In this document: one piece after another, positions 46,758 to 58,727 of the stretch
Position numbering within the stretch: the stretch's first letter is position 1
Layout of the letters: every line of letters begins with the position of its first letter
NCBI GenBank assembly: GCA_964036155.1
Contig: OZ038423.1
Coordinates: forward strand, 45,957,249 to 46,021,248
Reading direction: 5' to 3'
Source: Diploscapter coronatus
Taxonomy: Eukaryota > Nematoda > Chromadorea > Rhabditida > Rhabditidae
Length of the DNA: 64,000 bases
Made by a program: the position numbers and the translations under genes
The notes under the pieces: generated by a model
The model's input: only the letters and a program-made list of their open reading frames with translations
The model's database searches: none
What the model was told of the DNA's origin: nothing

Positions 46758-49700
46758 TCAAACCAGAGTGAATCCTTCGCTGTGTTGAATCGAAATGCGC
46801 AACCTCCTGAGAAGTTCCTTGTCGTCTTCGATGTTGGGCAGATCCAGAAGGTTGAAGCAGGTGTGGGCGACTGGCAGAGTCTGAGAATTTTTTTTTTTTT
46901 TATAAATCTTGGAAAGATTTCTGAACTAACCTCAGGAGCAGTGGGTTGAATGTAGCACTTGATCGCGGACATTCCAGCGACTGGCAGACGGCTCGAACCC
47001 GACAAAAACTGAAGGAACATCTGAAAAAATCAAGTGTCTAAAAGTCTAGATCTTTCTCTGACCAACCTTTTTCTCGTCATCGGTGAGTTCAAAGAAAGCC
47101 TTCCAAAATGCCTGAATCGCAGGATGCTTCTCGTGATACTCGCCCTTGTATTCAACCACCTGAAATTAATTCTTTTTTTTTTATTTAAATAAACTGTTCC
47201 CAAATTTTCCCACGCTCTCGGGAACAGCCTTTGATTCCCGTTTTCTCACGCCTGTCCCAATTCGGAATTGCATCATCATTCTTGCTTCTTGCATTCCTAA
47301 CCAGTCCCTCTCTCGGATCCAGTCCTACCACCCGGTTTATGAAGGGGACAAGGTCAGTTCGAATGGAAACACGCCAGCCGGTTTAATCGCATAGTTCTGA
47401 CCATGTGAGGAAGCTAATTGTATCATTCAAAAGGTATGAAATTCACGTCATCAGCCAAAACAAGTATGACTCACTTTTTCCTTGTCTAATTTTCCGAAGC
47501 TTTTCCTATTTGCCAAATATGCAATTGCCCATCAAAATTTCTTGGGACTTGCAAATTTTACTACCCTGTAATTTCTGCATCCTCTCTGTAATTACCTTCC
47601 CTCCTCCAGGATTCCAATATATTCCATTTCCCATTTGACATTTTTCATAATTTCTCACTTTCTCTGCCCAATGCTATTTCTTCGCCCCAGAACCGGATTT
47701 TCTTTGTTCCCATCTTTTTCGTCTTTCCTCTCTGCTCGCTATTTCTCCAGCATTTCACTCGTTTTTCGCAAAGTTCGCAATGTATGCGCGATGCATTCAA
47801 ATAATGTCCCCGTAGCACATAAATATGACGGATGAGAGATAATTGAAATTGGAGAAGAGAGAGAAGCAGAGAAAGAAAGAAGAGATAGTGGAAAGACGAA
47901 AATTAAAAATCGCAATAGAATCTTTCCTCTTTCTTTCGGGAGGAACTCTGAGGGTTGAACTTCTTGAATTCAAAGTTCGAAATTCAAGCTTTTGGAAAAA
48001 GTACTAACCTCAAAAATTTTAGAAGAATCTACTCGGACCTAGGGATAGAGAGCGCAAACGGTTTCCCAACTTTTACCCAACCAGGGAAAATCTGATTTTA
48101 AAACATTCGCGAGGATGTAACTAGGGCGTTAGCAAAGTAGAACAAAATTTAAAAAATAACCTAAATCTAAGAAAAGTGGTAAAGCCGAAAGTCAAAATGA
48201 ATACGTTTTTGAAATCGAAATACCCTATGTAGATTCTTATAGATGAATATTTTGCGCTGATTCTGGCACACAGCCGTTTCATGAGGTTTATCGTCGATTT
48301 AGTTTAAGTTCCTGATGACATACGGCAGTTGAAGGGTACTTCCTTCCTATTTTGGGAGTCCTATACTATCATTTTTTAAGACTGCCGCGTTTTGCCGAGG
48401 GGCAGAGTTTTCGCTCTCTACCTAGGGAGGACTTAAAGCAGGATGGTGGTGCGACCTATCCCCTACGATATTCTTTCAGTTTTGTATGTTTAACTTTGAA
48501 TTCTCAGTTTCCCCATTCATGATGAAGTCATAGTCTAAATTTTGCCCCTGCGACCTAACCTCTGTATATTTTTTGAAGAATAAATAAGGTCCGACCTTTC
48601 TGAACTCGCTCCACTCGTAGTTCTCATTGCCGACGATCATTTCCATGAGTTCAATTGGCTGGAAGAAGCCCAGCACACGGCTATTCACGAGGAAGCGAAA
48701 TCCTGTGCAGAAGGACTCGATCTGTTTCTTGATCTCGTCGTGGAAACCCACTGTCAGACGATGCTGCACGTAGAGCTGAAAGAAGTGCATTTATCATGAA
48801 TCAGAACATCAAAAATAACACGGCTTTTTGACAGCAAGAAAGTTTATTTCTTAGAAAGCATATCCTTTGTGTCTATCCAAGGTCTCTAAGTAATGTAATT
48901 TCAAAATTAGCAAAAATTCTAGATTTTTTTTTTCAAACTAACCTCCACATATTCCTGTTTGTTGCTCTGATTGACCGGCAGAGTGGCCCCGCTAGGCTTC
49001 AATTCGACTTCCTCCACAGCACCGAAAATGTCGTAGTTGATGGTGAAAGTGAGAAAGAAGACGTCTTCGAAATCTGACTGAAATTTTAAAAAATCATGAA
49101 AATCCTCGAGTTCAACTGAATTAAGGACTTTCTTAACTTTCGAAGTTTTACCTGTTCGTAATCCAACAGATCCTGCAGAGATTTACCCTCAGTTGGGGAC
49201 AATTCTTTCAAATCTTCCAGAGTCACCGGCTCGTTCAGGATCAGCTGAAAGATCAAATCATCGATTATTTTTATTTTAAAAGGAACACGTGCAAAATGAA
49301 AAATTTATGAAGAAATATCATTGGATATAGACAATGTCTTCCACACGATATTTCATTCAAACTTGATACTTCTACAAATCATGGCCTTACAAACCTTATT
49401 CTTTGAAAATAGCGAGGGAAAACGAAAGACAAAAATGGTCTTTTTTTCTCAGCGCACAGTGAAGATAAATGCAGGGCGTTCCCAAAGGATAAGGCTTGAA
49501 AGGCCATAAGTTAGTCTTTTATTTAAAAATGACCTTGTAAAGAGCGAGTGGGAACGGAAGATTGACGATGACTCGATTATACACGGCCAGCCCACAGAGT
49601 TTGCCGAGCATCTGGAAGCTGCCTTCCTCCTCCTCGTCGACCAGCGACAAGCCGCTGAACCACGTCAGGTGCGACTGCTCGTTCTCCGTGAACATTCCAT

Positions 49701-52700
49701 AGCTGAAGATTTTAAAATTTTGCCTAATAAGGAACATTTCCTACTGCAACTTTATCTTGAAAATTAAAATAATTCATTCTTCCGTTGATTTTTGCTTAGC
49801 AAAAATTTTTTATTTTTGTAATTTTCCCTCCAAACTCACTCGTTCTGAAGAATCTTCTGGAAAATGAGCATGAAGAACTCCTTCTTGACGCCTCCCGCGT
49901 CGTCGGCCTCTTCATTGGCGATTGTGATCTAGAAAAATGACTTTTCAAGATTTAAAAATCCCTTACTTTGAGCGGTTTTCTCAAATCGTTGGCCTGCGCA
50001 TGTCGGATGTAGCTCATCGTGTCCCGCACGATGTAGTCTCGTCTGGGATAAAATTCAAATTATTTTAAACGCAGAATCAACTTTGCACATTGACTTCAAA
50101 ATGTGAATGAATTATAACATTTTCGTCCAGTGGTTAAATAATTTCTGAATCATGTACCTAATGTGCATTTCGTAGTAGGGCTGTTCCGTGAAGAGCTGCA
50201 TACCCAGAAAGCTGATCATCGAAGCGCTCACTTGTTGCTGAAATAGATAATTTGACTTCATGGTGAAAAAACTAGTAATCGATTCTCACATGTTGCCGAA
50301 GGATGGTTTCCACATAGATCAAATCAGATTTGGCTAGTCCATCCATCAGAAATGGATATTTCGCCCACATCACTTTTTGAGGTTGCTGAAAGAAATTAGA
50401 ATAAATTTGAAAAAATAGATTTAAAAAAATACCGTCATAACGAATTCAGCATAGTCCATCTTCAGATCGTAGTTGTCGTTAAGCTCCTTGATGTAGAACC
50501 GATCCACTGGGATGATTTTCTTCTGCTAAAAATTTTAAAAAAAATAAGATTACTGTATTTTCCCTAATGATGAGGAATAGCTATTAAAGTCAGCTGATAT
50601 GATATAAGTTTGAAAATTGGAATATCGTGCCGAATTAATGATGCTGAGCGAGTTGAGGATGTCGAGGATTTGAAAGAATCTGCCTGGGGACTCCTTGGCT
50701 TTGACCATGCAGCGGACGCCCTCCAGCAGGGAAGCCACCATTCGATTGAAGTGTCGCATTTCAGTCAGGCCTCCAAACCATTTTGCTGAAAAGTTTTTTT
50801 TTATTGAAAAAGCGGTTTTTTGAAGAACTCAACCACCTTCTTTTCCCAAACATAATTTCATTTTAGAAGTAGTTGAAATTTCATAGAAGGAGAAATATGA
50901 AAACCTGTATAATTGTTTACTTCGTAGTCTATGAAATGGTATATAGAAAATGATTCCTTTCTACCTCACCCCATACCAATAGTTATGGGTAACGAAGTTA
51001 CGAATCATTCAACTTGGCAAAAACAGGGAAAAACCAACTCAATTGATCGACAGAGGCCTTTCCGAGGGAGTGCAGCTTGATCGCATAGGGAATATGCAGA
51101 TTGATGACCGTCGACTGCTTGACATTGTCTGTGAACAGGTGGAACCTGCAAATCTTATCTTCTTTCTTAAAGGGAATATTTTCCCTACCAAGGCATAATC
51201 AGGAACACTCGGAGCGTCTCCGCCCACTGCCAGTTGACCTCTGACATTTCCAGCTCGAGCAAGGACATTTTCAACATCTCCAGGATCTGAGAAATTATTT
51301 AATTTGAATAGTCGATATATTATTTTTGGCGGTTTCCTGTATTCACAGACGGTCTTTTCTTCTTTTCCCTATGCTCTCTCTACCATCAAAATTATCTCTA
51401 ATATCCATCTGTAGATACAATAGCCATTTTTGACTTGGAAATTATTTTTCTTTATTAAATTAAATGAAATGAATCTCACAATTTCCCCATATTGGGTCTT
51501 GTCAGAGGAATCGGCAAGTGCCTGGAACATTGCCATAACGTCGTCCATGTCGACTCCACTATTGCTTTCATCTCCCGTCAGAAACCTCTTCTCATTCGCG
51601 CAGAGAAACGAGCCGTTAATGCAAGACAGCGATTGAAATACTGCTTCTATCAGGCTGAAAACATTTTTATTATTTTTTTTCTTAAAATTTTATTTTCACC
51701 CGATCAAATCCAGCTTTTCGTGTTCTTCTAGCAGCTTCTTGACGATTGTTGAGCTCAGAAATTTGGGGACTTTCATCGCCGAGTTCGGACCGGAAATTGG
51801 TTCCTGAAAAATATCTTTTTAGAAATTAAAAAATGAAGCTTTTGCCTGCAATCGTCCATCTCTCAGAAAGAAGGTCTGATTGTATCCAGCGAAAACCGAG
51901 GAGACTTTGTCCAACCCGTAAATTGGCTTTGGATTCCTCTGCAGGTCGTCCGAACCATTGCCCAACTGCCCGCTGCAGTTCACGCCGAACGTGAAAGCTC
52001 GTCCGTTCATCACTGCGATGGAGTGATTTCTGGAAATTCGCTTTTGCTGCTTTTTTAGTTTGAACCAACCCTCCGACAGCAATCCTCGTGACGTGAGATC
52101 CCATGAGTTCCGACACAGCTATCGGAGTCAAATGTCTTTCAACTCTGATTTTTTTCTTGAAATCGAGAATTTTTTAAAATCCGCCCACTTGCTTCCGCAT
52201 CCAATTTGTCCTTGGAAATTCGAGCCGAATGCGAAGAGTCTGCCTAAAAAAGTTTTCGAAAAATAACTTGAGAAAGAATAAGATACCATCATTGGTGAGC
52301 AGAATCGTGTGGGAGTTGCCACATGCAGCTTCGACGACTTTCATGCGACTGACCGAGGCCAACAGACAAGGCGAGGCTCGGGCTGAGAATAAACAGATTT
52401 AAAATAGATGAAAATTAAATCTTAAAAGTGTTACGTCTAATATCGCCGGTGCCCAACTGTCCGTGATCGTTCTGACCCCAGGACCAAACCGATCCGGAAA
52501 TCGAGATCGCAATACAATGTCTCTCACCGGCAGCGACTAAAGTCCTTTTCCCATGATATTCGAGTTGCCAAGAAAAGAAGTGAATTTACCCCTGGTGATG
52601 GGAATTCCGAGCAATTCAGCGACCTCTGCCGGCTCATGCAGAATCTTTCCGTCTTGCTGCTCGCCCCACACGAACACGCGACCGTCTGCAAAATTACAAT

Positions 52701-53836
52701 AATCATCAAAAGTCACAGTAATCTAAAACCACATTCATAATACATTGTCAAAATTCGACAGTACTTGTGAAAAGCTACAGTATCTCGAATTTCCTTCATC
52801 AAATAACCTAAAACATCGAAAATTCTAGGCTCCCCGTGTTAACATGACAGACACAGACGGTTGTGTTTATAGGCGGAAATTGGGAGTCGCTTTGAGTAGG
52901 GATCATAGGGAAAAGACCGTCGTCTGTATTACAGGGGGTCAGAAGTCATCGATAAAATCAACTTACTATCGCAAATAGCAATGCAGTGATCGGATCCGGA
53001 AGCGACTTGAATGACCTCTGTCAGCTGACGCACTCTGGCTGGCTCATGCTCGGATTTGACTTTGCTTGGCTGGGCCAAAGCTCCGCGGGAATTGCTGCCC
53101 CACGCAAACAGCCGACCGTCTTCTGCAACGGCGAGTGAATGGGCGCGTCCTGCGGCTATCTGAAAATTCAGAAAAAAACTATTACTGCAGTTGTTCTTTT
53201 TATTTCGAGTTATTCAATAAGTTACGGAACTTTACAAATTAGCATGCATTCCTTCCTCGTATTATTTTCTCTTATCAGATAAAGTGGAGATAGCAATGAA
53301 ATTGGATAATGTTAATTTTGGAGATTCGAAGAATTTATTGCATGTCACCCAATAATTGCATACCTGAATAATCTTGGTGCCGACGTGATGGAATCTGACG
53401 GGCTGAATGAAGGGTCTGGCCTCGCAGTTCGCGTGGCCGAGTCCGCACTGGCACTCGTCGTTCGCACCGCAGCTCCACATTTTCCCATCCTCGTCCAGCA
53501 GAATCGTATGCCTCTCGCCGATCGCCACTGCCCTCACGGAACACGAATTTCGCAGATCCATTGGGGCTCCGACTGGAAATTTATTTATTTTCAGACTTCT
53601 AAAAATCAATAATCGTCAGAAAAAATAATGTCATGTTGAGAGAGAAAAAAAAGATGTTGCCTTCGACCTCTAAACGATGCACTATTTTCCCCGCGGGCCG
53701 AGTTTGAAAATTTGAATTTAAATTCTTTATAAATCTCACCAACTCGTTCCGGAATCCTGACATTAGCCTTCCTGAGCTCGATCTGCTCCCCCAACTGGCC
53801 CTCCGCGCACAAGCCGCACGCCAACAATTCACGCAT
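46758..53836 (-). CDS. HERC4: HERC4/HERC3-like E3 ligase: RCC1 propeller plus HECT domain
   Basis: A small-HERC HECT-type ubiquitin ligase. The start at 53836 (MRELLACGLCAEGQLGE) directly follows TTCAG. Seven RCC1 repeats form the N-terminal propeller (51.8-53.8 kb), for example AIGERHTILLDEDGKMWSCG, IAAGRAHSLAVAEDGRLFAW, ASGSDHCIAICDDGRVFVWG, AAGERHCIAI, ACGNSHTILLTNDGRLFAFG and GRAFTFGVNCSGQLGNG. A helical middle region spans about 50.4-51.8 kb. The HECT domain spans about 46.76-50.3 kb, with HLTWFSGLSLVDEEEEGSFQ and LCGLAVYNRVIVNLPFPLAL. The catalytic cysteine lies in LPVAHTCFNLLDLP, and the family end SEGFTLV is followed by TGA at 46758. An intron of about 1.3 kb (47.16-48.48 kb) contains a repeat element. 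It lies 208 bases downstream of NSUN2, a possible operon arrangement. Confidence 0.93.
48035..48434. repeat. About 400-bp element with ~25-bp inverted ends in a HERC4 intron
   Basis: The left end GGACCTAGGGATAGAGAGCG (48035 onward) is an imperfect inverted copy of TTTTCGCTCTCTACCTAGGG (48408-48427). The right end continues into AGGACTTAAAGCAGG and GCGACCTATCCCCTA, the module shared with the copies at 9860 and 10356. No open frame fits a transposase. Confidence 0.5.
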
Positions 53837-54044
53837 CTGAAGCGAAGCAGCGTTGGAAAATCGAAGAATTAGTAAAAAGGTACTAATGTTCAAAAAGAAA
53901 GATATGGCTACAGTATAAAACTGCAATTTCCCATAGAAAAATCGCATTTTCTCAACAACAACAATGTATTATTCTAAAACAAACAACAAAGAAAATAAAG
54001 AAAAAACAATAAGAATAAAAATAACATATTCAGGCGACTTGAGG
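53837..54044 (-). other. Intercistronic gap between NSUN2 and HERC4
   Basis: This 208-base gap separates two genes in the same direction. On the minus strand it is T-rich in the middle and ends in CGCTTCAG directly against the HERC4 ATG. Size and end fit an intercistronic region of a trans-spliced operon. Confidence 0.5.
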
Positions 54045-57000
54045 CTAAACCTCCCCCTTCCCATTTTCCTCCTGCATTTCGATGTCTTCCTTCCCTTCGC
54101 TTTTCGGATTTTCCAGTGTCGTATCCTGGCCATCCTTCCCTGCAGTATCCCCTTGCCCATTCTGTTCATCCATCTCCTTCTGTTGAGCCAATTTTGCTTC
54201 TTGTCTGTTCTCCCGAGCCTGGAATTCGAAAATCTAATATCTTTGAAAATTAACATAAAATGCATTAGTGGCGCGGAAAAAAGATAATCGGAAGCTGGTG
54301 CATGAAGAGGAAGAGTTGTGACTGTCTATAGCGCTCTTCGTTGAATACACTATTTCGTTATAGCGTGATCCGAGTCTGATTGCGTCTTCTATGCTTGAAT
54401 AGCCTTTTTGCGCGTCGACAATACCTTCTGTTTTCTCTTGGACTTCATGAGCTCTTCTATTTCTGTGCAGTCGACTCCCATCATTCGGAGAATGTGAACT
54501 CGCTCTTCTTTCGTCACGTAGGGCGCTACAGAATGGAAGCCGATCTGAAAGATTTAAGTTCACTCTAGAAGATTATCCCTTCTTCCATAAAACCAAAAAT
54601 TTTCTTACCCAGGCACAAACAGGATCATCGTCATCCACGTAGAGAATGACACTGCCGCTGTTGTTCTGCCTGATCTCGTCCTTGGCCTTCATCAAATCCA
54701 TCGGCACAAGGTTCTTCCCGTACTCCATCAGAGCCAGCATGTCCTCTCGGGGAATTTTCGTCTGAAATTGAAAAGGTAAACAAATCACTTTACTCCTCAA
54801 ACACTTCAAGTACTCGTTTGCATTTCGCAATGTTTCAGAAATAAAGGTAAAAAATCTAGTACTTTTGTCCCACAAGTCATCTTCCATTTTACTTTTAGAA
54901 CACAAGTACCTAGACCCAAAAGTTACCTTCTGCTTGCCCATGAAAGGAAAGATGTATTGGACTCCTTCCTGAGCGATTCTGTACTTGGGCGCATCCGCTT
55001 TGTTATCGTTCTTCCCGAACATTTTCATGCCCGCGTTCTGGATCGACACCGAAAACATGTTGTTCTCCTGAAGTTTTATTTGCACTTTTCAAAATGCTTG
55101 ACATTTACCACAAAATGTTTGACAGCTTCATTTGCATAGAAAAGTTGCTTGGACTCGTTATTGTCGTTGCCGCGTCGATTGAACAGATTCTCATAGGGGA
55201 AATCGTCCGAAATGCCGTAGTTTTCCCTGAAAATAGCATATTTTTCGAATACAAAATTTGTTTAAATGTATAATATAGGCAAAATAGGGTAGATATGGAT
55301 AGGATACTGTATATCTCTTCTCATGATACTATCTTGTTATGTCATGCGATTTATACGCTTCTGAAAATTAACATAAATTATTACTTGATTTCCTTCCATC
55401 GCTCGTCGTTCTTCTCCATGAAGCTGAAGGGGTCGTCCTTGAAGAGTCTCTGCCGCTTGGCAGTGGGGCCCTTCATCGGGTTCAGGTCGAACGAGATCTC
55501 GGACGTCTTTTCGAGAATAGCGATGAAAAAGCCGCCAGTGTCTTGAAGATGAGGAAGAATGCGCATTCTGAAAGAAAATGCAGTTCAAAAAATAGTGTAA
55601 TAAAAAAATGGGAGTGTTTTCCTATCTCTCCTAATCTACTTAATATTTAGTCAAATTCGCATATTCCAAACGCAGAAGGGAGTTATCAAACCCAGGAAAT
55701 CTCACGTGTAATGCAGATTCATGCCCTCAGCCTCTTCCTTGGTTGGCGGGAAGCACGATTTGCAGATCACTTTTTGTAATTTCTCAGGAATGTCCTCCGA
55801 CTTCTCATACACATTCATGTCCTTGTCATACACCTGAAAATTGTAATTTTTTTTTAAAGTTTTGGCAAAATCTCCCACTTTCCAGGTGTTGACTCCTCGT
55901 TTGGCTTTGAGAAGCGGCAAAATGGGATGTGCGTCGACCAATTTGAGCGCCCCTTTCGCCTCTCTAATCAACTGAGCCACAACGGCCTCGTCCTCTATCG
56001 GGTTCATCGAGCAGGTCGAATAGACCATTCTGCCTCCGATTTTCAGAAGTTCGGCTCCTCTGGAATTCAAATTTTTGCCAAGAATGAAAAAAATAGCAAC
56101 CCTACCTCTTGGCTATGGGGAGTTGCATTCTGTGCAGAGAGAGTCCCTCATGGGGTGTCCACCTCGCCCAGATGTCCGGGTTCTTGCGTACAGTGCCATC
56201 TCCGCTGCAGATCACGTCGCACAGCACTTTGTCGAATTTCAGGGGTTCGTCATTCTGGAAATTCAGATTCATTTTTAGCCAAACATTTGAAGTCTTCGGA
56301 TTAAGAGTACTTGGCTATCAAAACAGTATAGAGAAAAGGGAAGAAGGAATAGCGTTTGGTAACAAAGTACTCGTAGTCAAAAATATTTGGATATTTGAAA
56401 TCCGCCTACCTTTCCCCTCATATTGGGAAGCTTTGAAGCGTCGTTGCAGGTGATGACGCAGTTGGCAATGCGGAATCGCTTGAGCGTCTGGTGGACGAGC
56501 ATGTAGCAACGCTTCATGTCCAGATCATTCGCAATCAACATTCCAGCTGAAAGTTCAAATTTGATACTTTTTTTTTTTTCTTCCAAAAAATTTTTAAAAT
56601 AAACCTGGATTCCTTTCCTTTTCATGCATCATCTCGATGAGCTGCGAGGTCTTGCTGCCTGGCGCAGCACACATGTCCAACACGATATCAGCTGAATCAA
56701 AGGATTATGCCGGATTTCAGAAATCATCAAAAGATACCTGCTTCAGGCTGTAGCATGAGTGGGGGAATCATGCTGACTGCTTCTTGACGAGTGACATTGC
56801 CCAGCTCAGTCTCAGTGCACTGAAAAAGGACTTATATGACACTCTTTGGATATACAAAACTCAGGCGATATATAAAGTCCGAAGGATTACCAAGAAATTG
56901 TGAAAAGAGGATAGAATGGGCTGGCTTCTGATAGCATTTCTCGACATGGAGGTCTGATACGCGCCCGGGTACCTGAACGGAAATCACGTACTGCAAAAGA

Positions 57001-57591
57001 TCACAAAAACTAATCGAATTATTCCATTACCAAGATTGGAATTGTTCATTTTCTCGTTAAGTGTTAAGGAATAAAAGTTCAAAACCAGATGAACTACGCT
57101 TCAATATTTGTTTTTTTGTGCATTTGGGTCAAGTTTTCATAAATCTGAAGTAAAAAAAACGATTTAAAAAATCATACCAAGGAAGCGGCTTGGGAACGCA
57201 AATGCCTTCGTCCTTGCTGTCTCGCAGAGGCTGGAAAAACCGCTCCTCCAATTCCTTCATTAGCAGCTCGCGATCCCTTAAAATTAGCAGAATTAAAATT
57301 TTTGGAGGGAAAAATCTCACTTTATGCGTCCCTGAACTCTGAAGGAAACGGGCAAATCTGCTTTCAGCGCGGTTTGGAATTGCTCCCATTCATCTTCAGG
57401 GACGAGACCCTGAAATTCAAATTTTACCCTTTTTCATTTTTAATTTTCAGTCTCAGTACCTGCTCTTTATAGTATTTCCAGTACTTCTCATTCTCCTTGA
57501 CGATTTCGAGATAGAATCCATTCTCGTCCTGACCCTTCTTCGGCCCGACCGTCTTATTCTTGGTCTTGCGCTTGAAAGTTCGCTTACCCAT
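54045..57591 (-). CDS. NSUN2: tRNA/mRNA cytosine-5 methyltransferase NSUN2
   Basis: A nuclear/nucleolar SAM-dependent RNA m5C methyltransferase. The start at 57591 gives a basic N-terminus (MGKRTFKRKTKNKTVGPKK), then ENEKYWKYYKEQ. The SAM-binding motif is DIVLDMCAAPGSKTSQLIEM. The two catalytic cysteines lie in LCDVICSGDGTVRKNPD (motif IV) and GGRMVYSTCSMNPIEDEAVV (motif VI). The family segments MRILPHLQDTGGFFIAILEK and NNMFSVSIQNAGMKMFG follow. The acidic, glutamine-rich tail ends GKGEV with TAG at 54045. The residue before the first catalytic cysteine is Ile rather than the usual Pro (PCS). A TTTTTTCAG lies six bases before the ATG. Downstream neighbours are HERC4 and NME6 on the same strand. 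Confidence 0.95.
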
Positions 57592-58727
57592 CTTTCCTGA
57601 AAAAATCAAATTTCAATGGAAACTTTAAACTTCAAAGGTATTCAACGGAAATCGACAGTTTCAGATAAAAATTATTATACAAAGTAAAAAATCTTTAATT
57701 TATTCTTCTTATTAAAACCGGAGAAAATCAACTCTTCGTAATACAATTTCAAATTTAAACTTCTTTGAATTACCGATTGAACTCTATCTTCCGAAATATT
57801 TCAGAGCTTTCTCTTCAAATAGTAAAATCGATAACTTCTACTCAACATAAACTACCGAGTAAATAACCGAAAGGATACAAATTCAATAATAAAATTTGGA
57901 CATCTGAAAATCGCATACCATGAGATTTCCAAATTCCTCAACAAATAACCGGGATTATACGAGTCGTCTACATAGGAACTCACTGATCTTTATGAAACTC
58001 CCTAATAAGGGTTTTCGATGACGCTAAACATGGTGATTACATTAAAAAGGCAACCGATATTTGACGAAATGTCTTCTCATTATTTCTTTCAAATTTCATT
58101 CTCTCGTCGATATTATTAACTATAGCACTCCGTCAAGTTTTAACCACCATTAAAAGTGCTCAACACACTCATAAACATGAAATGTCGATTTCTGCACTTG
58201 ATTTAACGAATTTAAAAAATTAGCTTACATGACTGACAAGTGAATTTACCCACTCCCCATACAAAATGGGAATGAAAAATCGAAGGTTTCGGAGTGCGTC
58301 TGAGCACTTTTCGATGTAATAATAGTGATATCAGCATCACTGAAAACCCCTATTTGGCAAACTTCATCGAGATCTGTGAGTTCCTATGTCGACGACTCCC
58401 TTTGTTAGAAAAGAAATCTGGAATGAAAAGACTCAAATTAAACTTTTTGGATGTTGAATTCTGCAGCGTGGTGACACAATTTCCATACGCTTTTGTCCAG
58501 CCAGGTGTTTTTCCGGGTACGGTAAAACTGGCTGGAATCGAATGCTTAATCGTCACTTGTGATTGTGAATAAAAGCAGAGTACGGTTACGCGCAAAGTGC
58601 GCTTTGTCGAGTTCTGAAATGCATACAAATGAAGGATTTTTGTGCATTTTCTATTATACCTTTTAAAAATGAACGTCCATATTCGCGTAGATGGAAGGGA
58701 GTGTCGCACGTTTGAGGTCGGACCTGT
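57592..58727. other. Gap between UPF1 and NSUN2
   Basis: It should hold the UPF1 3' UTR and the NSUN2 upstream region. Two overlapping opposite-strand frames (plus 58294-58572, 92 codons; minus 58350-58709, about 119 codons) have no recognisable family and no splice context. I do not call either as a gene. Confidence 0.5.

Noticed and set aside
47405..47835. Plus-strand frames within the large HERC4 intron
   Set aside because: They lie in CT-rich intronic DNA with no family match or paired splice sites.
58294..58709. Two overlapping opposite-strand frames between UPF1 and NSUN2
   Set aside because: Neither has splice sites, an upstream acceptor or a poly(A) signal placed for a gene, and the compositions differ from neighbouring genes.
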